Shown here piece after piece: positions 52,873-61,568 of a DNA stretch of 64,000 bases. Positions within the stretch are counted from its first letter, which is position 1. Every line of letters begins with the position of its first letter. The notes below the pieces were generated by a model. That model made no database searches and was not told where the DNA came from. It saw only the letters and a list, made by a program, of their open reading frames with translations. Location: the NCBI GenBank assembly GCA_013298125.1, contig JAAFJP010000020.1:55201-119200 (forward strand). The letters run 5' to 3'. The stretch is from Cytophagales bacterium (GTDB lineage Bacteria; Bacteroidota; Bacteroidia; Cytophagales; Spirosomataceae). The position numbers and the translations under genes were made by a program.

Positions 52873-55800
52873 TTATAACTCTTTGTATTTCAATCGCCCA
52901 TTATTAATTAGTGTTCCATTTAGTTGAAGTCCGTTCAAAAATCCAGTTGCCCCAAGCGGAATTGTTACAGTATGTCCTGAGGAGATGGTTATATTATCGG
53001 TTATTGTGGGTTGCCTATTACAAGACCATGTGGTGTTTGCGTTCCAATTGCCTGAAAGGATTGAGTACATTACTGTGCAGGGATTTACTGATACAAGCGT
53101 TGATGTTCGATTACTACTGCACCCATTGACTATACAAGAAGGAAAGTAAAAAGTGGAAGTATTTAAAGTAGGTGTAGTGAATTGAGTACCTACTCCTAAT
53201 AAATTTCCATCCTTTATAGCATCATACCAAGAGATAGTTCCGCCGCTACAACCAGAAGCAGTTAGAGTTGTATTTTGCCCAGTTATGATACTTACAGGTG
53301 TAGTAAAAGGCTTTGAAACAAATTTTGAATTTATCGTCATTGGAGAAGTTGTACCCGCACATCCATTATTATTATTGAAATTAACGGTATAATTACCCGC
53401 TGCATTGACAAATAGTTTTGTGCTATTTTCATTTGGTATTAATACGCCATTTCTAAACCAATTAATATTTGACGAATGACCGTCAACTAATTCTAATTGT
53501 GCCAAACGGTTTGAACATTCTAAATTATTATCATCTGTCTTAATTCTCGCATTTGAACCGTTGCCTTGTGTAACGGTTATAACATTTGAGTACGCTGTAC
53601 AAGAACCGTTGGTTACTCTTAAACGATAATCGCCAGCATCGTACACCCAAGTATAATAATTTGTTGAGCCAATTATATCAATACCGTTTTTTTGCCACTG
53701 ATAACTGTAAGTTCCCGTTGTAGTAGATTGAAAACTCAAAAAGACATAATCTCCATATCCACAAAGGGTTGGTAACTCTTTTAGAGAAGCATTTGTGTAA
53801 TAATTCTTTTCTTGTTTGATGACAGGAACAAGAGTATTTCCAATTGAAATATCTACGGGGTCTGATTCATTTGAACATGAATTGTCTGTAGGATATGTTT
53901 TTAGTTTATAAGTACCAGATTGTGTTATTGTGTAGTTATATCCAGTATAAACAGCTACATTATCTTTGAAAAGAGTACAATAAGTATTGCTAAAATTTGT
54001 AGAAATTGAACCACTACAAATACTGGTACTTCCATAAGTAATTAAAGTAGGTTTTTGTACCTTAAGAGAATTTGTTACTGGAACTTCTTTACTAAAAGCG
54101 GAACAGTTACCTTGGCTCATCAAAAGCCTGTACGTACCAGCAGTAGAGGCATAAACATACGATTGGGTAGCATTAGGTATATTTAAACCGTCTTTCTGCC
54201 ACTGATAACTAAAAGTTCCAGTATTTCCGCCAGTATTTCCATTAAAATATGCTGAACTGTTGCAAAGTAAAGTGTCTTTGTAATACAACTGGGGTTTTAA
54301 GGATGCTCCAAAATTCAATTTTACGTTTGGTGATTGACTGTTGCAAACGCCATCTATTAATCTTACACTATATGCTCCCGATGTAGTAGTTGATAGAATT
54401 CTATTGTTTGCTCCCACTATATCAACACCATTTTTTTTCCATTGAAAGGTTGCTGTTGTACTATTATAGTTGGGGGACAAATCATATTGGGTATCGTCAC
54501 ATAAATTTAATTCAGAGGGTTGATTGACAATATATACATAAGGATTTGTGGAGAAGCTTAAATTTGTAGAGTTACTATTTAATACACAACCACCTTGTGT
54601 GGCTTGCAATTGATAATTTCCTGCTTGATTAACTGTGATAGGATTTTGATTTATCCCAAAATTTACTCCATCCTTCTTCCATTGAAAATTGACTCCTTCC
54701 GTAATTTCAGTAAGAACATTACTTGTAGAAGTCTTTATAATTTTACCCAAAAGGTTTTTCAACGCTCCTGTACAAAGAACATCAGAGCCTCCTATGTAGC
54801 CATTGTCAGCGTTATAAAAAGAAGTCCCTGATAGATTACCTATAATTATATTATTTAACAAATTACTTTTAGTTTGTCCACTAATAATTTGAATAGAATA
54901 GTCAGTCCCATATGGAATATTGTAGTCAGGAGTAAAATTAAATGGGCTTGTATTTACGGAATTACCATTATACGTATAACTTAACGGCTTCCCTCCTTTT
55001 TTTATCACAAGTGTGAAGTAAGTATCTGTTGAAAAATTATGACTAAAACTAATAGAAGTTGCAGTATTCGCACAGAGTGAAGGAATTACATTTAAGTTGA
55101 TTGAGTATGTTGGAGTAATAGTGGCTATTGTTCTATTTACACTTTCACAACTGCTTATAGTACAGGTCGCATAGTATTGATGAACTCGCTGAATATTATT
55201 GACCGTAAAAGAATTTCCAGATTGAATATAGTTTTGGTCAATATCATACCATTTTATTGTTCCAGCACAATTAGAGGCTAGTAAAGTAGCTGATTGCCCA
55301 TTTGGAACGCTGATAGAGGCAACCGTTGGGGGTGTAACTGAGCCGCAATTTGGGAGAATTTTTATACTGAAATCTGCTGCAATTCCACTTGAAGTTGAAG
55401 AAGGGAAGGTACAAGCATTCATTAGAGCACCTGATGGTATGGCATGACCATATATGAACCTCATCCGAATATTACTACTTGTAACAGCATTTGCAGGAAT
55501 TACGATGTTATAAGTGGTTTCTATTGGAGGAATATTACCACTAACATTAATAGGATTTTCATTAGCATCATCGAAATCTCCATCATTATTAAAATCAAAA
55601 TATAGACGTAAAGCCCCCAAAACATTTGTAGAACTTGGTTGAACTATTATTGCCTGATTTTGTCCTGCTATTAAAGGTTCAGCAGGATAAAATTTTGTGT
55701 AATTTGTATATTTTTGATTGCCAGACGCATAAGAATAATTTAGATTGTTAAGTTTAAATTTAATGCTTTCATATCCTAAACCTGAACTGTTAGCTATTGT

Positions 55801-56796
55801 ACAAGTTGGAATCAAAGCCGTGAGATTAGTGTTTGGAGGTAATAATGCAGGAGAGTTGATTAGACTTGGCTGAAAACTTATCAAATTAAGTCGCATTTTT
55901 TCTTTTTGCCTTTGGGTAAATAGTCTTGCACTTGTATAACTCATAATATTATGAATCACCTTACCGAAAGATCTACCTGTACAAGGATTTATGGCAGATG
56001 AATCTGAACCAGTAACTTTTTTATGTGGGTCAGTGTCATTTATACCATCTCCGTCTACATGGGGATCATTATTTACAGGACAATACTGATTATCTCCGTC
56101 TCCTTCAAATGTATGCAGTAATCCTAACGTATGTCCTGCTTCATGAGGTAAAACGTAGCTCCAACCTCCTTCTCCATTAGTATAATTTGCTAAATGGAAG
56201 GAATTAGTATTAATTCCAGCGAAACCAGCCGCAACTGTAATTCGATGGTAATGATTAATCCTGTAGTAATATCCGTCCCATTGTTGCCCCAAAGCATCAA
56301 AAGAAGCAGTATTAAAACTGGTCAAGCCATTCGCTTCATAACCTGCCACAACTCGTCCATCAATCCGTTCAATACCATTTGTGGCTGTGCCATCGGGTTT
56401 TCGGCTTGCTAAAACGAATTGAATTTTTGTATCAACGGTTAAACCTTCGAATCTTCCCACTCCTCTAAATGCTTGATTCATTGAGTTGAGAGCCATTTTA
56501 ATGTTAGTTTCAGAAAGATTTGAGCCAACGCCCACAGCTTCGCCCAAATGATAAATTCTAAATACAACTGGAATCGTATAAATAGTAGTTGTATCGAAGG
56601 TTATTCCTAAACGAGCTGATTTTACAGTTTTCAATTTTTCATTATAAAGCTTATAAAATTCAGGATTGTTTTTTTTGAGATATTTGGTATATTCTTCATC
56701 ACCACACTTAAAATTTATAGAATCTCTTTGTTGAGAAAAAGTGGTTACTGAAATACCTAATATTAAAATTAAAACAGAAAGTAAAAAAGTCTTCAT
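52873..56796 (-). CDS. Secreted M43-like metalloprotease with Ig-like repeats
   Basis: 1307 residues. Signal peptide (MKTFLLSVLILILGISVTTF). Catalytic motif HEAGHTLGLLH, with His218, Glu219, His222 and His228, and a Met-turn in IMSYTSARLF; these place it with the pappalysin-like M43 family. A GEVED-type domain follows (about 380-470, RLYFDFNNDGDFDDANENPI). Then at least five Ig-like repeats with xWQKxGxxIxGx and AGxYRL, ending in a WNANTTWSCNRQPTITD module and a polar tail. No clear T9SS CTD. Probably cell-surface or released. Confidence 0.88.
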   Translation of the reverse strand: MKTFLLSVLILILGISVTTFSQQRDSINFKCGDEEYTKYLKKNNPEFYKLYNEKLKTVKSARLGITFDTTTIYTIPVVFRIYHLGEAVGVGSNLSETNIKMALNSMNQAFRGVGRFEGLTVDTKIQFVLASRKPDGTATNGIERIDGRVVAGYEANGLTSFNTASFDALGQQWDGYYYRINHYHRITVAAGFAGINTNSFHLANYTNGEGGWSYVLPHEAGHTLGLLHTFEGDGDNQYCPVNNDPHVDGDGINDTDPHKKVTGSDSSAINPCTGRSFGKVIHNIMSYTSARLFTQRQKEKMRLNLISFQPSLINSPALLPPNTNLTALIPTCTIANSSGLGYESIKFKLNNLNYSYASGNQKYTNYTKFYPAEPLIAGQNQAIIVQPSSTNVLGALRLYFDFNNDGDFDDANENPINVSGNIPPIETTYNIVIPANAVTSSNIRMRFIYGHAIPSGALMNACTFPSSTSSGIAADFSIKILPNCGSVTPPTVASISVPNGQSATLLASNCAGTIKWYDIDQNYIQSGNSFTVNNIQRVHQYYATCTISSCESVNRTIATITPTYSINLNVIPSLCANTATSISFSHNFSTDTYFTLVIKKGGKPLSYTYNGNSVNTSPFNFTPDYNIPYGTDYSIQIISGQTKSNLLNNIIIGNLSGTSFYNADNGYIGGSDVLCTGALKNLLGKIIKTSTSNVLTEITEGVNFQWKKDGVNFGINQNPITVNQAGNYQLQATQGGCVLNSNSTNLSFSTNPYVYIVNQPSELNLCDDTQYDLSPNYNSTTATFQWKKNGVDIVGANNRILSTTTSGAYSVRLIDGVCNSQSPNVKLNFGASLKPQLYYKDTLLCNSSAYFNGNTGGNTGTFSYQWQKDGLNIPNATQSYVYASTAGTYRLLMSQGNCSAFSKEVPVTNSLKVQKPTLITYGSTSICSGSISTNFSNTYCTLFKDNVAVYTGYNYTITQSGTYKLKTYPTDNSCSNESDPVDISIGNTLVPVIKQEKNYYTNASLKELPTLCGYGDYVFLSFQSTTTGTYSYQWQKNGIDIIGSTNYYTWVYDAGDYRLRVTNGSCTAYSNVITVTQGNGSNARIKTDDNNLECSNRLAQLELVDGHSSNINWFRNGVLIPNENSTKLFVNAAGNYTVNFNNNNGCAGTTSPMTINSKFVSKPFTTPVSIITGQNTTLTASGCSGGTISWYDAIKDGNLLGVGTQFTTPTLNTSTFYFPSCIVNGCSSNRTSTLVSVNPCTVMYSILSGNWNANTTWSCNRQPTITDNITISSGHTVTIPLGATGFLNGLQLNGTLINNGRLKYKEL

Positions 56797-56818
56797 AAAA
56801 CAAATATTTTAAAAAAGT

Positions 56819-57151
56819 TTAAAAAATAAATCCAGAAATTTCTTTAATTCTCCTCCTCGCCACCCGCAAAACAGTCCCATCCACCAACGTAAGGGTATTT
56901 TCCAACAAATTGGCACTCTTCACAAAACGAGAATTAACGATATACGAACGGTGAATTCTGAGAAAACCACGGGGCAATAAATCCGCCTCAAAGTGTTTGA
57001 GCGGACGAGCAATGACAGTACGTTTTCGGAATTGAAAATGAAAAGAAGTGTAATTGATATCTCCTTCCAAAAAGAGAATTTGGTCGAGATTTACACGGTG
57101 TTTCTGTCGTGCATTTAAGGTCAGCGTTTGTGGCGGCATCACAGATGTCAT
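56819..57151 (-). CDS. Stand-alone LytTR DNA-binding regulator
   Basis: 110 residues from MTSVMPPQTLTLNARQKHRV (an upstream TTG and a further ATG at 57139 are alternatives). It consists only of a LytTR domain: ILFLEGDINYTSFHF, RPLKHFEADLLPRGFLRIHR, SYIVNSRFV. No receiver domain is attached. It starts the operon that reads into the metalloprotease 22 bases later, so it may control that gene. Confidence 0.8.
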   Translation of the reverse strand: MTSVMPPQTLTLNARQKHRVNLDQILFLEGDINYTSFHFQFRKRTVIARPLKHFEADLLPRGFLRIHRSYIVNSRFVKSANLLENTLTLVDGTVLRVARRRIKEISGFIF

Positions 57152-57282
57152 AATCAATGTTTTGTAATTGAGCTTTCAAGGATAATTTCAACTGCTAATT
57201 AAAAACATAAATTTCAGACATTCACCATTTCTCAGTTCCGCAACTTCCGCAAGCAATTTCGCACGTTCCGCAAGTATAAATG

Positions 57283-57461
57283 GCTGTCGGCATTTGGCTG
57301 TCAGCTATCGGCTGGGCGACACTTGCTGGGCGACACTCGCTTTAAAATAATTAGAAGTGTCGATTATAAAAAATTGAGTAATTAAAAATAAAGAGTAATC
57401 TATTGATTTCAAGGATTTTACAAAAGAAAGCTGACAGCCGAAAGCCGATAACTGACTGCCA
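57283..57461. repeat. GCCGAAAGC-family element with a CTGGGCGACACT tandem
   Basis: The left arm GGCTGTCGGCATTTGGCTGT and CAGCTATCGGCTG, the right arm GAAAGCTGACAGCCGAAAGC and CGATAACTGACTGCC. Between them CTGGGCGACACT occurs twice in tandem (57310-57340) and AGTGTCGA faces it downstream. This element fills most of the 313-bp gap before the membrane-protein gene. Confidence 0.6.
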
Positions 57462-57470
57462 AAAAGCCCC

Positions 57471-58937
57471 TCAATACCCCGTAGTATTTTTAGGAATCTT
57501 ATTGAAATCATCTTCAAAAACTACCTTTTGCGTATAGCTATTACTGATACGCACATTATCATACATGGCTGAACCCTTAGAATCAAAATGTAAGGCAATC
57601 AATTTTCCGTTGGGTACATTGTTTGGCGAGTCAGTAATGAGTTGGTCATCAAGCCATAATTTCACTCGCTTACTCTTCCAAGATATTTTCAGATGTGTCC
57701 ATTCATAGAAAATATGAGGAAAAGTAAGAGAGAACTCACCTGAATCTTGACTAACTAATGGAGTACTATTTTTTTGGGTAAAAGGGATACAGCCTTCTCG
57801 CCCAAAATTGAATGACATTTTTTTATTAGAATCAAATGCAAATTGTATAGCGTGGGTATAACAACTAATAGCAAAATCATCAGGAGAATATTTGATGTCA
57901 TATTCAAGCGTCAGGCTATCGATTGAAATATTAAAATCTTCCGCTCGCCTTACGTTTTGAATATAATCATTTCGGTGAGAGGCATTCGCTATTTGCTCAG
58001 GATGTAAGAATATTACCCCATCATTGTAAAAACGTTTATAAGCATAATTGGTATTTGTCCAGCTCATTGTATTATACCAACAAGCCCATCCATGCGATTT
58101 TACATAAACAGGTACACGTTTTAATATTTGGTTAAAATGTGATACTTCTACAAAATGAAGCCCTGGCTTATAAAAATCAAACTGATAAGTTCCCTTCGGA
58201 GTAATTAATGATTCATAGGTATGTTCCATAACACCTCTATTACCGCCAAAATATAATTTCAAACTATCTACCCCTAATTTACTAAAATCATAGTCAAAAC
58301 GTACTTGACAAGGGTTTTTTTCATTGTTTTGTCCAGCAATATTAAATTTCAATTGGGCTATTTCTTCTTGATTGAGTGTACGAAATGGACGGTATTTGAA
58401 CCGATAATAATACCACCCAGTAAGCAATAAACAACCCACAAAAAAAGCCACCCAACGCCAACGACTTGTTTTTTGGCGTTTGGGGAGTTCATAAATATAT
58501 CTGGGTATTTCCGAGATTTCCCGTGGAGAATTTACCAACGTATAAACATTGATGATAGGAGCAACGGGTTCAGTAAATTGCTGGTTTTTGAAAGCCATAA
58601 AGTCTTCATATCCAGCATATTGAGCAAAAATATCAAGCGTATTTTTCGTAAATGATTTCTCATAGTTTTCATCAAAAAAACGTCCGAGTGTATCTGTCGA
58701 GGGGTTACGTTTAATGACTTCTCTGGCTTCAAGTTTTTCAGCAAGCATTTTGCCAATATCTAAACGTAAATCCTCAAAGAAGGCATCTTGGCTCAATAAA
58801 TTTGAGATTTCGGTAAACGTTACTCCGTGATGTTTTGCCCATTTTTCTTTCCATTCATCGGTAATTTTAGCAAGAATTTCAGAGCGTAAACTGTTAATGT
58901 ATTGTTTCGAGTTGTGATTATCAATTTGTCTTGGCAT
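57471..58937 (-). CDS. Single-span membrane protein with a LamG-like C-terminal domain
   Basis: 488 residues from MPRQIDNHNSKQYINSLRSE (an ATG three codons earlier is possible). A cytoplasmic helical part of about 160 residues, one membrane helix (WVAFFVGCLLLTGWYYY), then an extracytoplasmic region whose last 150 residues (SLTLEYDIKYSPDDFAISCY, FPHIFYEWTHLKISWKSKRV) look like a concanavalin/LamG sandwich. Family unknown; perhaps a surface sensor. Ends within the repeat element. Confidence 0.65.
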   Translation of the reverse strand: MPRQIDNHNSKQYINSLRSEILAKITDEWKEKWAKHHGVTFTEISNLLSQDAFFEDLRLDIGKMLAEKLEAREVIKRNPSTDTLGRFFDENYEKSFTKNTLDIFAQYAGYEDFMAFKNQQFTEPVAPIINVYTLVNSPREISEIPRYIYELPKRQKTSRWRWVAFFVGCLLLTGWYYYRFKYRPFRTLNQEEIAQLKFNIAGQNNEKNPCQVRFDYDFSKLGVDSLKLYFGGNRGVMEHTYESLITPKGTYQFDFYKPGLHFVEVSHFNQILKRVPVYVKSHGWACWYNTMSWTNTNYAYKRFYNDGVIFLHPEQIANASHRNDYIQNVRRAEDFNISIDSLTLEYDIKYSPDDFAISCYTHAIQFAFDSNKKMSFNFGREGCIPFTQKNSTPLVSQDSGEFSLTFPHIFYEWTHLKISWKSKRVKLWLDDQLITDSPNNVPNGKLIALHFDSKGSAMYDNVRISNSYTQKVVFEDDFNKIPKNTTGY

Positions 58938-59193
58938 AAGAAGCAATTTTAATAAAAAGGGTTCATTGGCGACAAAGTACTCAATTCACCAGACAAACAA
59001 TTTTCGGATAAACGATTGAATTATTTGAAAAATGAAGATTTACTGTATTTTCATAGTTCAAACGTATCAATTTTATGAGACTTTTCAAAAAATAATTATT
59101 TTACGGTAAGATAGCTTTTCATATCCTTGAACTACAACGGAATGTTATTTACACTAAATTGTTTGGTCAAAAAAGAATCAAACATTTAAGACA

Positions 59194-59331
59194 ATGACAC
59201 GACCAATAAAAAAGAGGGGAAAAGATGCTGAACGTTTTTTTGATAGAATGGAAAACGTAAAGCTTGTATCAGCGGAGGAGATTGCACGTATCAAAAAGAG
59301 TGCGAGTAAATGTGTATTTGTTAATGACTAA
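59194..59331 (+). CDS. Small antitoxin-like protein (putative)
   Basis: 45 residues, MTRPIKKRGKDAERFFDRME then NVKLVSAEEIARIKKSASKC and VFVND. Strongly basic at the front. Its TAA shares the base A with the ATG of a truncated GNAT toxin gene (TAATG), typical of antitoxin-toxin coupling. 58947-59193 holds only AT-rich spacer. Confidence 0.55.
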   Translation: MTRPIKKRGKDAERFFDRMENVKLVSAEEIARIKKSASKCVFVND

Positions 59332-59429
59332 TGGAGGAAAAAGATAAATTACAAATTAGACGACTCAAAGAAGACCACACGATAAAGCCTTTCGATTGTG
59401 GAGACGATGATTTAAAGAAGTTATACTAA
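59331..59429 (+). pseudogene. Truncated GNAT acetyltransferase toxin
   Basis: 32 residues, MEEKDKLQIRRLKEDHTIKP then FDCGDDDLKKLY, ending in TAA at 59427. The motif KPFDCGDDDL is the start of the GNAT-type toxins that acetylate aminoacyl-tRNA; the rest of the roughly 160-residue enzyme is missing. The stop overlaps the end of the opposite endonuclease gene, so the truncation was probably caused by the insertion of that DNA. Confidence 0.75.
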
Positions 59430-59840
59430 AAGCCACCAAGCCTCACGATAGTCAGCGGACTTGGGCTTTCGCTGCCTTTTTTCTGTTTCAACTAAATGAA
59501 TTTCAGAACTATAACTGACAAAAATATCAACAGGCATAATATAAAAAATGTTGATTTCTTCGAGATAAATAATAGCAAAATCAAAGTCTGATTCGTTATA
59601 CTTTTCTCTCAACATTATTCTCCTATTTGTTTTTGTACGACGATTATCCACTACATAATTCTGTCGGCTTTCATCGAACCAAGCACTCTTCACTTGAATT
59701 TTGATAAACTTCCCATCAATATCAAAAACCATATCGTAAGGTAATCTATCACCAACGGGTTTCAGAACTCCCCAACCATGCTTTAAGGCATGAAGAAGAA
59801 CGGCTTGTTCAGCAATATCACCTTTGAGTTTCGTATCCAT
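59421..59840 (-). CDS. PD-(D/E)XK endonuclease, group I intron-associated type
   Basis: 139 residues. The motif KGDIAEQAVLLHALKHGWGV with the leading Glu, then GDRLPYDMVFDIDGKFIKIQ and VKSAW (D...QVK active site) matches the homing-type nucleases such as I-Ssp6803I. In the freestanding form they cut DNA at or near tRNA genes in intron contexts. It sits between a broken toxin-antitoxin pair and the proposed attachment site. No intron is seen in the window. Confidence 0.8.
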   Translation of the reverse strand: MDTKLKGDIAEQAVLLHALKHGWGVLKPVGDRLPYDMVFDIDGKFIKIQVKSAWFDESRQNYVVDNRRTKTNRRIMLREKYNESDFDFAIIYLEEINIFYIMPVDIFVSYSSEIHLVETEKRQRKPKSADYREAWWLLV

Positions 59841-59862
59841 TTTAAATTGAATAACCTTAAAA

Positions 59863-59903
59863 TAAAAAAGCTAACTATCTGATTTAAAGATAATTAGCTT
59901 TTA
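59863..59903 (-). terminator. Terminator adjoining the tRNA-like fragment
   Basis: A stem AAAAGCTAACTATC / GATAATTAGCTTT, with T runs on the minus-strand sense, immediately downstream (minus direction) of the tRNA-end-like segment at 59906. Confidence 0.75.
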
Positions 59904-59905
59904 CT

Positions 59906-59947
59906 GTAGCAGGAACAGGACTTATTTCTACTAAATTCCTGTTTGCC
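59906..59947 (-). other. Candidate attachment site: tRNA 3'-end-like fragment
   Basis: On the minus strand, AACAGGAATTTAGTAGAAAT and AAGTCCTGTTCCTGCTAC: a T-stem-like pair ACAGGA/TCCTGT then a run that reads like an acceptor 3' end, and the terminator 59863-59903 follows. No full cloverleaf can be drawn (loop is too long), so it reads as the displaced 3' end of a tRNA gene. The next 150 bases to the integrase contain two CCGTCCCC copies (about 60058-60078) that could be integrase arm sites. Confidence 0.4.
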
Positions 59948-60083
59948 TAATTCTTTCTAAAAACCTATATAACTAACTGATTTTAAGCGTTTTGTAAATT
60001 TTATTTTTCTCAATTTGATTAAAAGAGATTAAGACAAATTAAGATAAGTAAAGAAAAACCGTCCCCTAAGCCGTCCCCCTCTA

Positions 60084-60114
60084 TTGACTTTAATACACAA
60101 AGATAGTATGTTTG
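60084..60114 (+). promoter_or_regulatory. Promoter of the integrase gene
   Basis: TTGA at 60084-60087, about 20 bases, and a perfect TATGTTTG (60107-60114). The expected start near 60121 supports the ATG at 60156 and excludes the earlier frame starts. Confidence 0.55.
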
Positions 60115-60155
60115 TGATGTATTTTAATACATTTCAACTTAATCTATCTTTCAGC

Positions 60156-61493
60156 ATGGCAGGAATAACTTTTGTATTGCGTGAACCTACTGCAAAAACG
60201 CCCCAATCAATTAACTGTATTGTTCGTATTGGTAAATCTGACCGTGTGAAGTTCTCCACGGGTTTATCTGTTTCCCCTAAGAATTGGGACAAAGAAAAAT
60301 GCAGGGTTAAAAACGTAGTCGCTGAAAAAAATAAGGCTATGATAAATAGTAGGCTTAACGATATTGAGGAGGAGTTTGATAAAATGACTACCCAACATTT
60401 AAAGACAAATGCCGCTATCTCGAAAGAGTTTGTAAAGCTACACTTTGAGGAGTATTTAAAGCCCAAACAACCGACCACGGCAGAAACTCCGCAAGTGTCC
60501 CCCAAAGATGAATTTTTCAATATGCTGAATCAGTACATTACAGACAGCGAAAACGGGAAACGTAAAAACCACGATGGGGAAAACTTGGCGTTTCGCTCTA
60601 TTCAGCGGTATAAAACCATACAAACAAAATTGATAGAGTTTTCAAAAATTACTGATAGAGAAATGAGTTTACAGACGATTGACGAAACATTTTATCTTGA
60701 TTTTGTGGGATGGTTGCAAGTATCAAAAGGCTTTTCAAAAAACAACATAGGGAAGTATATAACCACGATAAAAAGTATTATGAACTATGCCGTGGATGAG
60801 GGATTTATCGAAAAGGTATCTTACAGGACAAACAAATTTAAAGCTACCTCAGAGGAATCCGATAATGTCTATCTGACAATATCAGAATTAGAAAAAATGT
60901 ACGCCCTTGACTTATCCCAAAACCTTAGATTAGAGCGTGTTAGGGATTTATTTATCGTAGGGGCGTTCACAGGTTTTAGGTATTCAGATTTAAACAATAT
61001 CAATAGGCAAGATATAAAGACAGACGAAGACGGCTATCAGTTTATTGAGATTGTCCAAGAGAAGACAGGCGACCCCGTAACCGTTCCCGTACTTCCATTA
61101 GTGAAAGAGATTTTTGAAAAGTATGGTTATGTTTTGCCCTCAATTACTAATCAAAAAATGAACGATTATATTAAAGAAGTTTGCCAAATGGCAGAGATAA
61201 AAGAGACTGTTACAAAGCGAATTACAAAGGGAGGCATTCCCGTAAAATCGTACCTCGAAAAGTGGCAATTAGTAACCACACACACCGCAAGGCGTTCTTT
61301 TTGTACTAACGCCTATAAAAAGGGCGTAGATACTCTTTCTATCATGGCAGTATCGGGACACGTTACAGAAAAATCGTTTATGAAGTACATCAAGATAGAC
61401 AATAGGGAAAAGTCTAAGCGGTTCAGAATTGCGTGGTTATCCTCCACGGCAGAGGAAACCTCCAAAGGGAAAATTGTATCATTGACAGCCTAA
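60156..61493 (+). CDS. Tyrosine recombinase / integrase
   Basis: 445 residues from MAGITFVLREPTAKTPQSIN, the arm-binding-type N-terminus of Bacteroidetes integrases. A SAM-like core-binding domain covers about 115-215. The catalytic residues are all visible: Arg275 (TGFRYSDL), Lys303 (QEKTG), His376 and Arg379 (THTARR), His402 (GHVT) and Tyr411 (MKYIKI). It catalyses site-specific integration and excision, probably at the tRNA-like site just upstream. Confidence 0.95.
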   Translation: MAGITFVLREPTAKTPQSINCIVRIGKSDRVKFSTGLSVSPKNWDKEKCRVKNVVAEKNKAMINSRLNDIEEEFDKMTTQHLKTNAAISKEFVKLHFEEYLKPKQPTTAETPQVSPKDEFFNMLNQYITDSENGKRKNHDGENLAFRSIQRYKTIQTKLIEFSKITDREMSLQTIDETFYLDFVGWLQVSKGFSKNNIGKYITTIKSIMNYAVDEGFIEKVSYRTNKFKATSEESDNVYLTISELEKMYALDLSQNLRLERVRDLFIVGAFTGFRYSDLNNINRQDIKTDEDGYQFIEIVQEKTGDPVTVPVLPLVKEIFEKYGYVLPSITNQKMNDYIKEVCQMAEIKETVTKRITKGGIPVKSYLEKWQLVTTHTARRSFCTNAYKKGVDTLSIMAVSGHVTEKSFMKYIKIDNREKSKRFRIAWLSSTAEETSKGKIVSLTA

Positions 61494-61568
61494 TTTAACC
61501 AATCATTAACTACGTGGAGGAGTGGCGTTTTGTGGCGTTCCCTCCGCTTGAAAATCAAAATAAACATC

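Noticed and set aside
52911..53129. Short plus-strand open frames inside the metalloprotease gene
   Set aside because: They are shadows of a long, low-complexity coding region on the other strand.
59906..59980. A complete tRNA gene
   Set aside because: Only a T-arm- and acceptor-like 3' part can be read; no D-arm or anticodon arm is present upstream.
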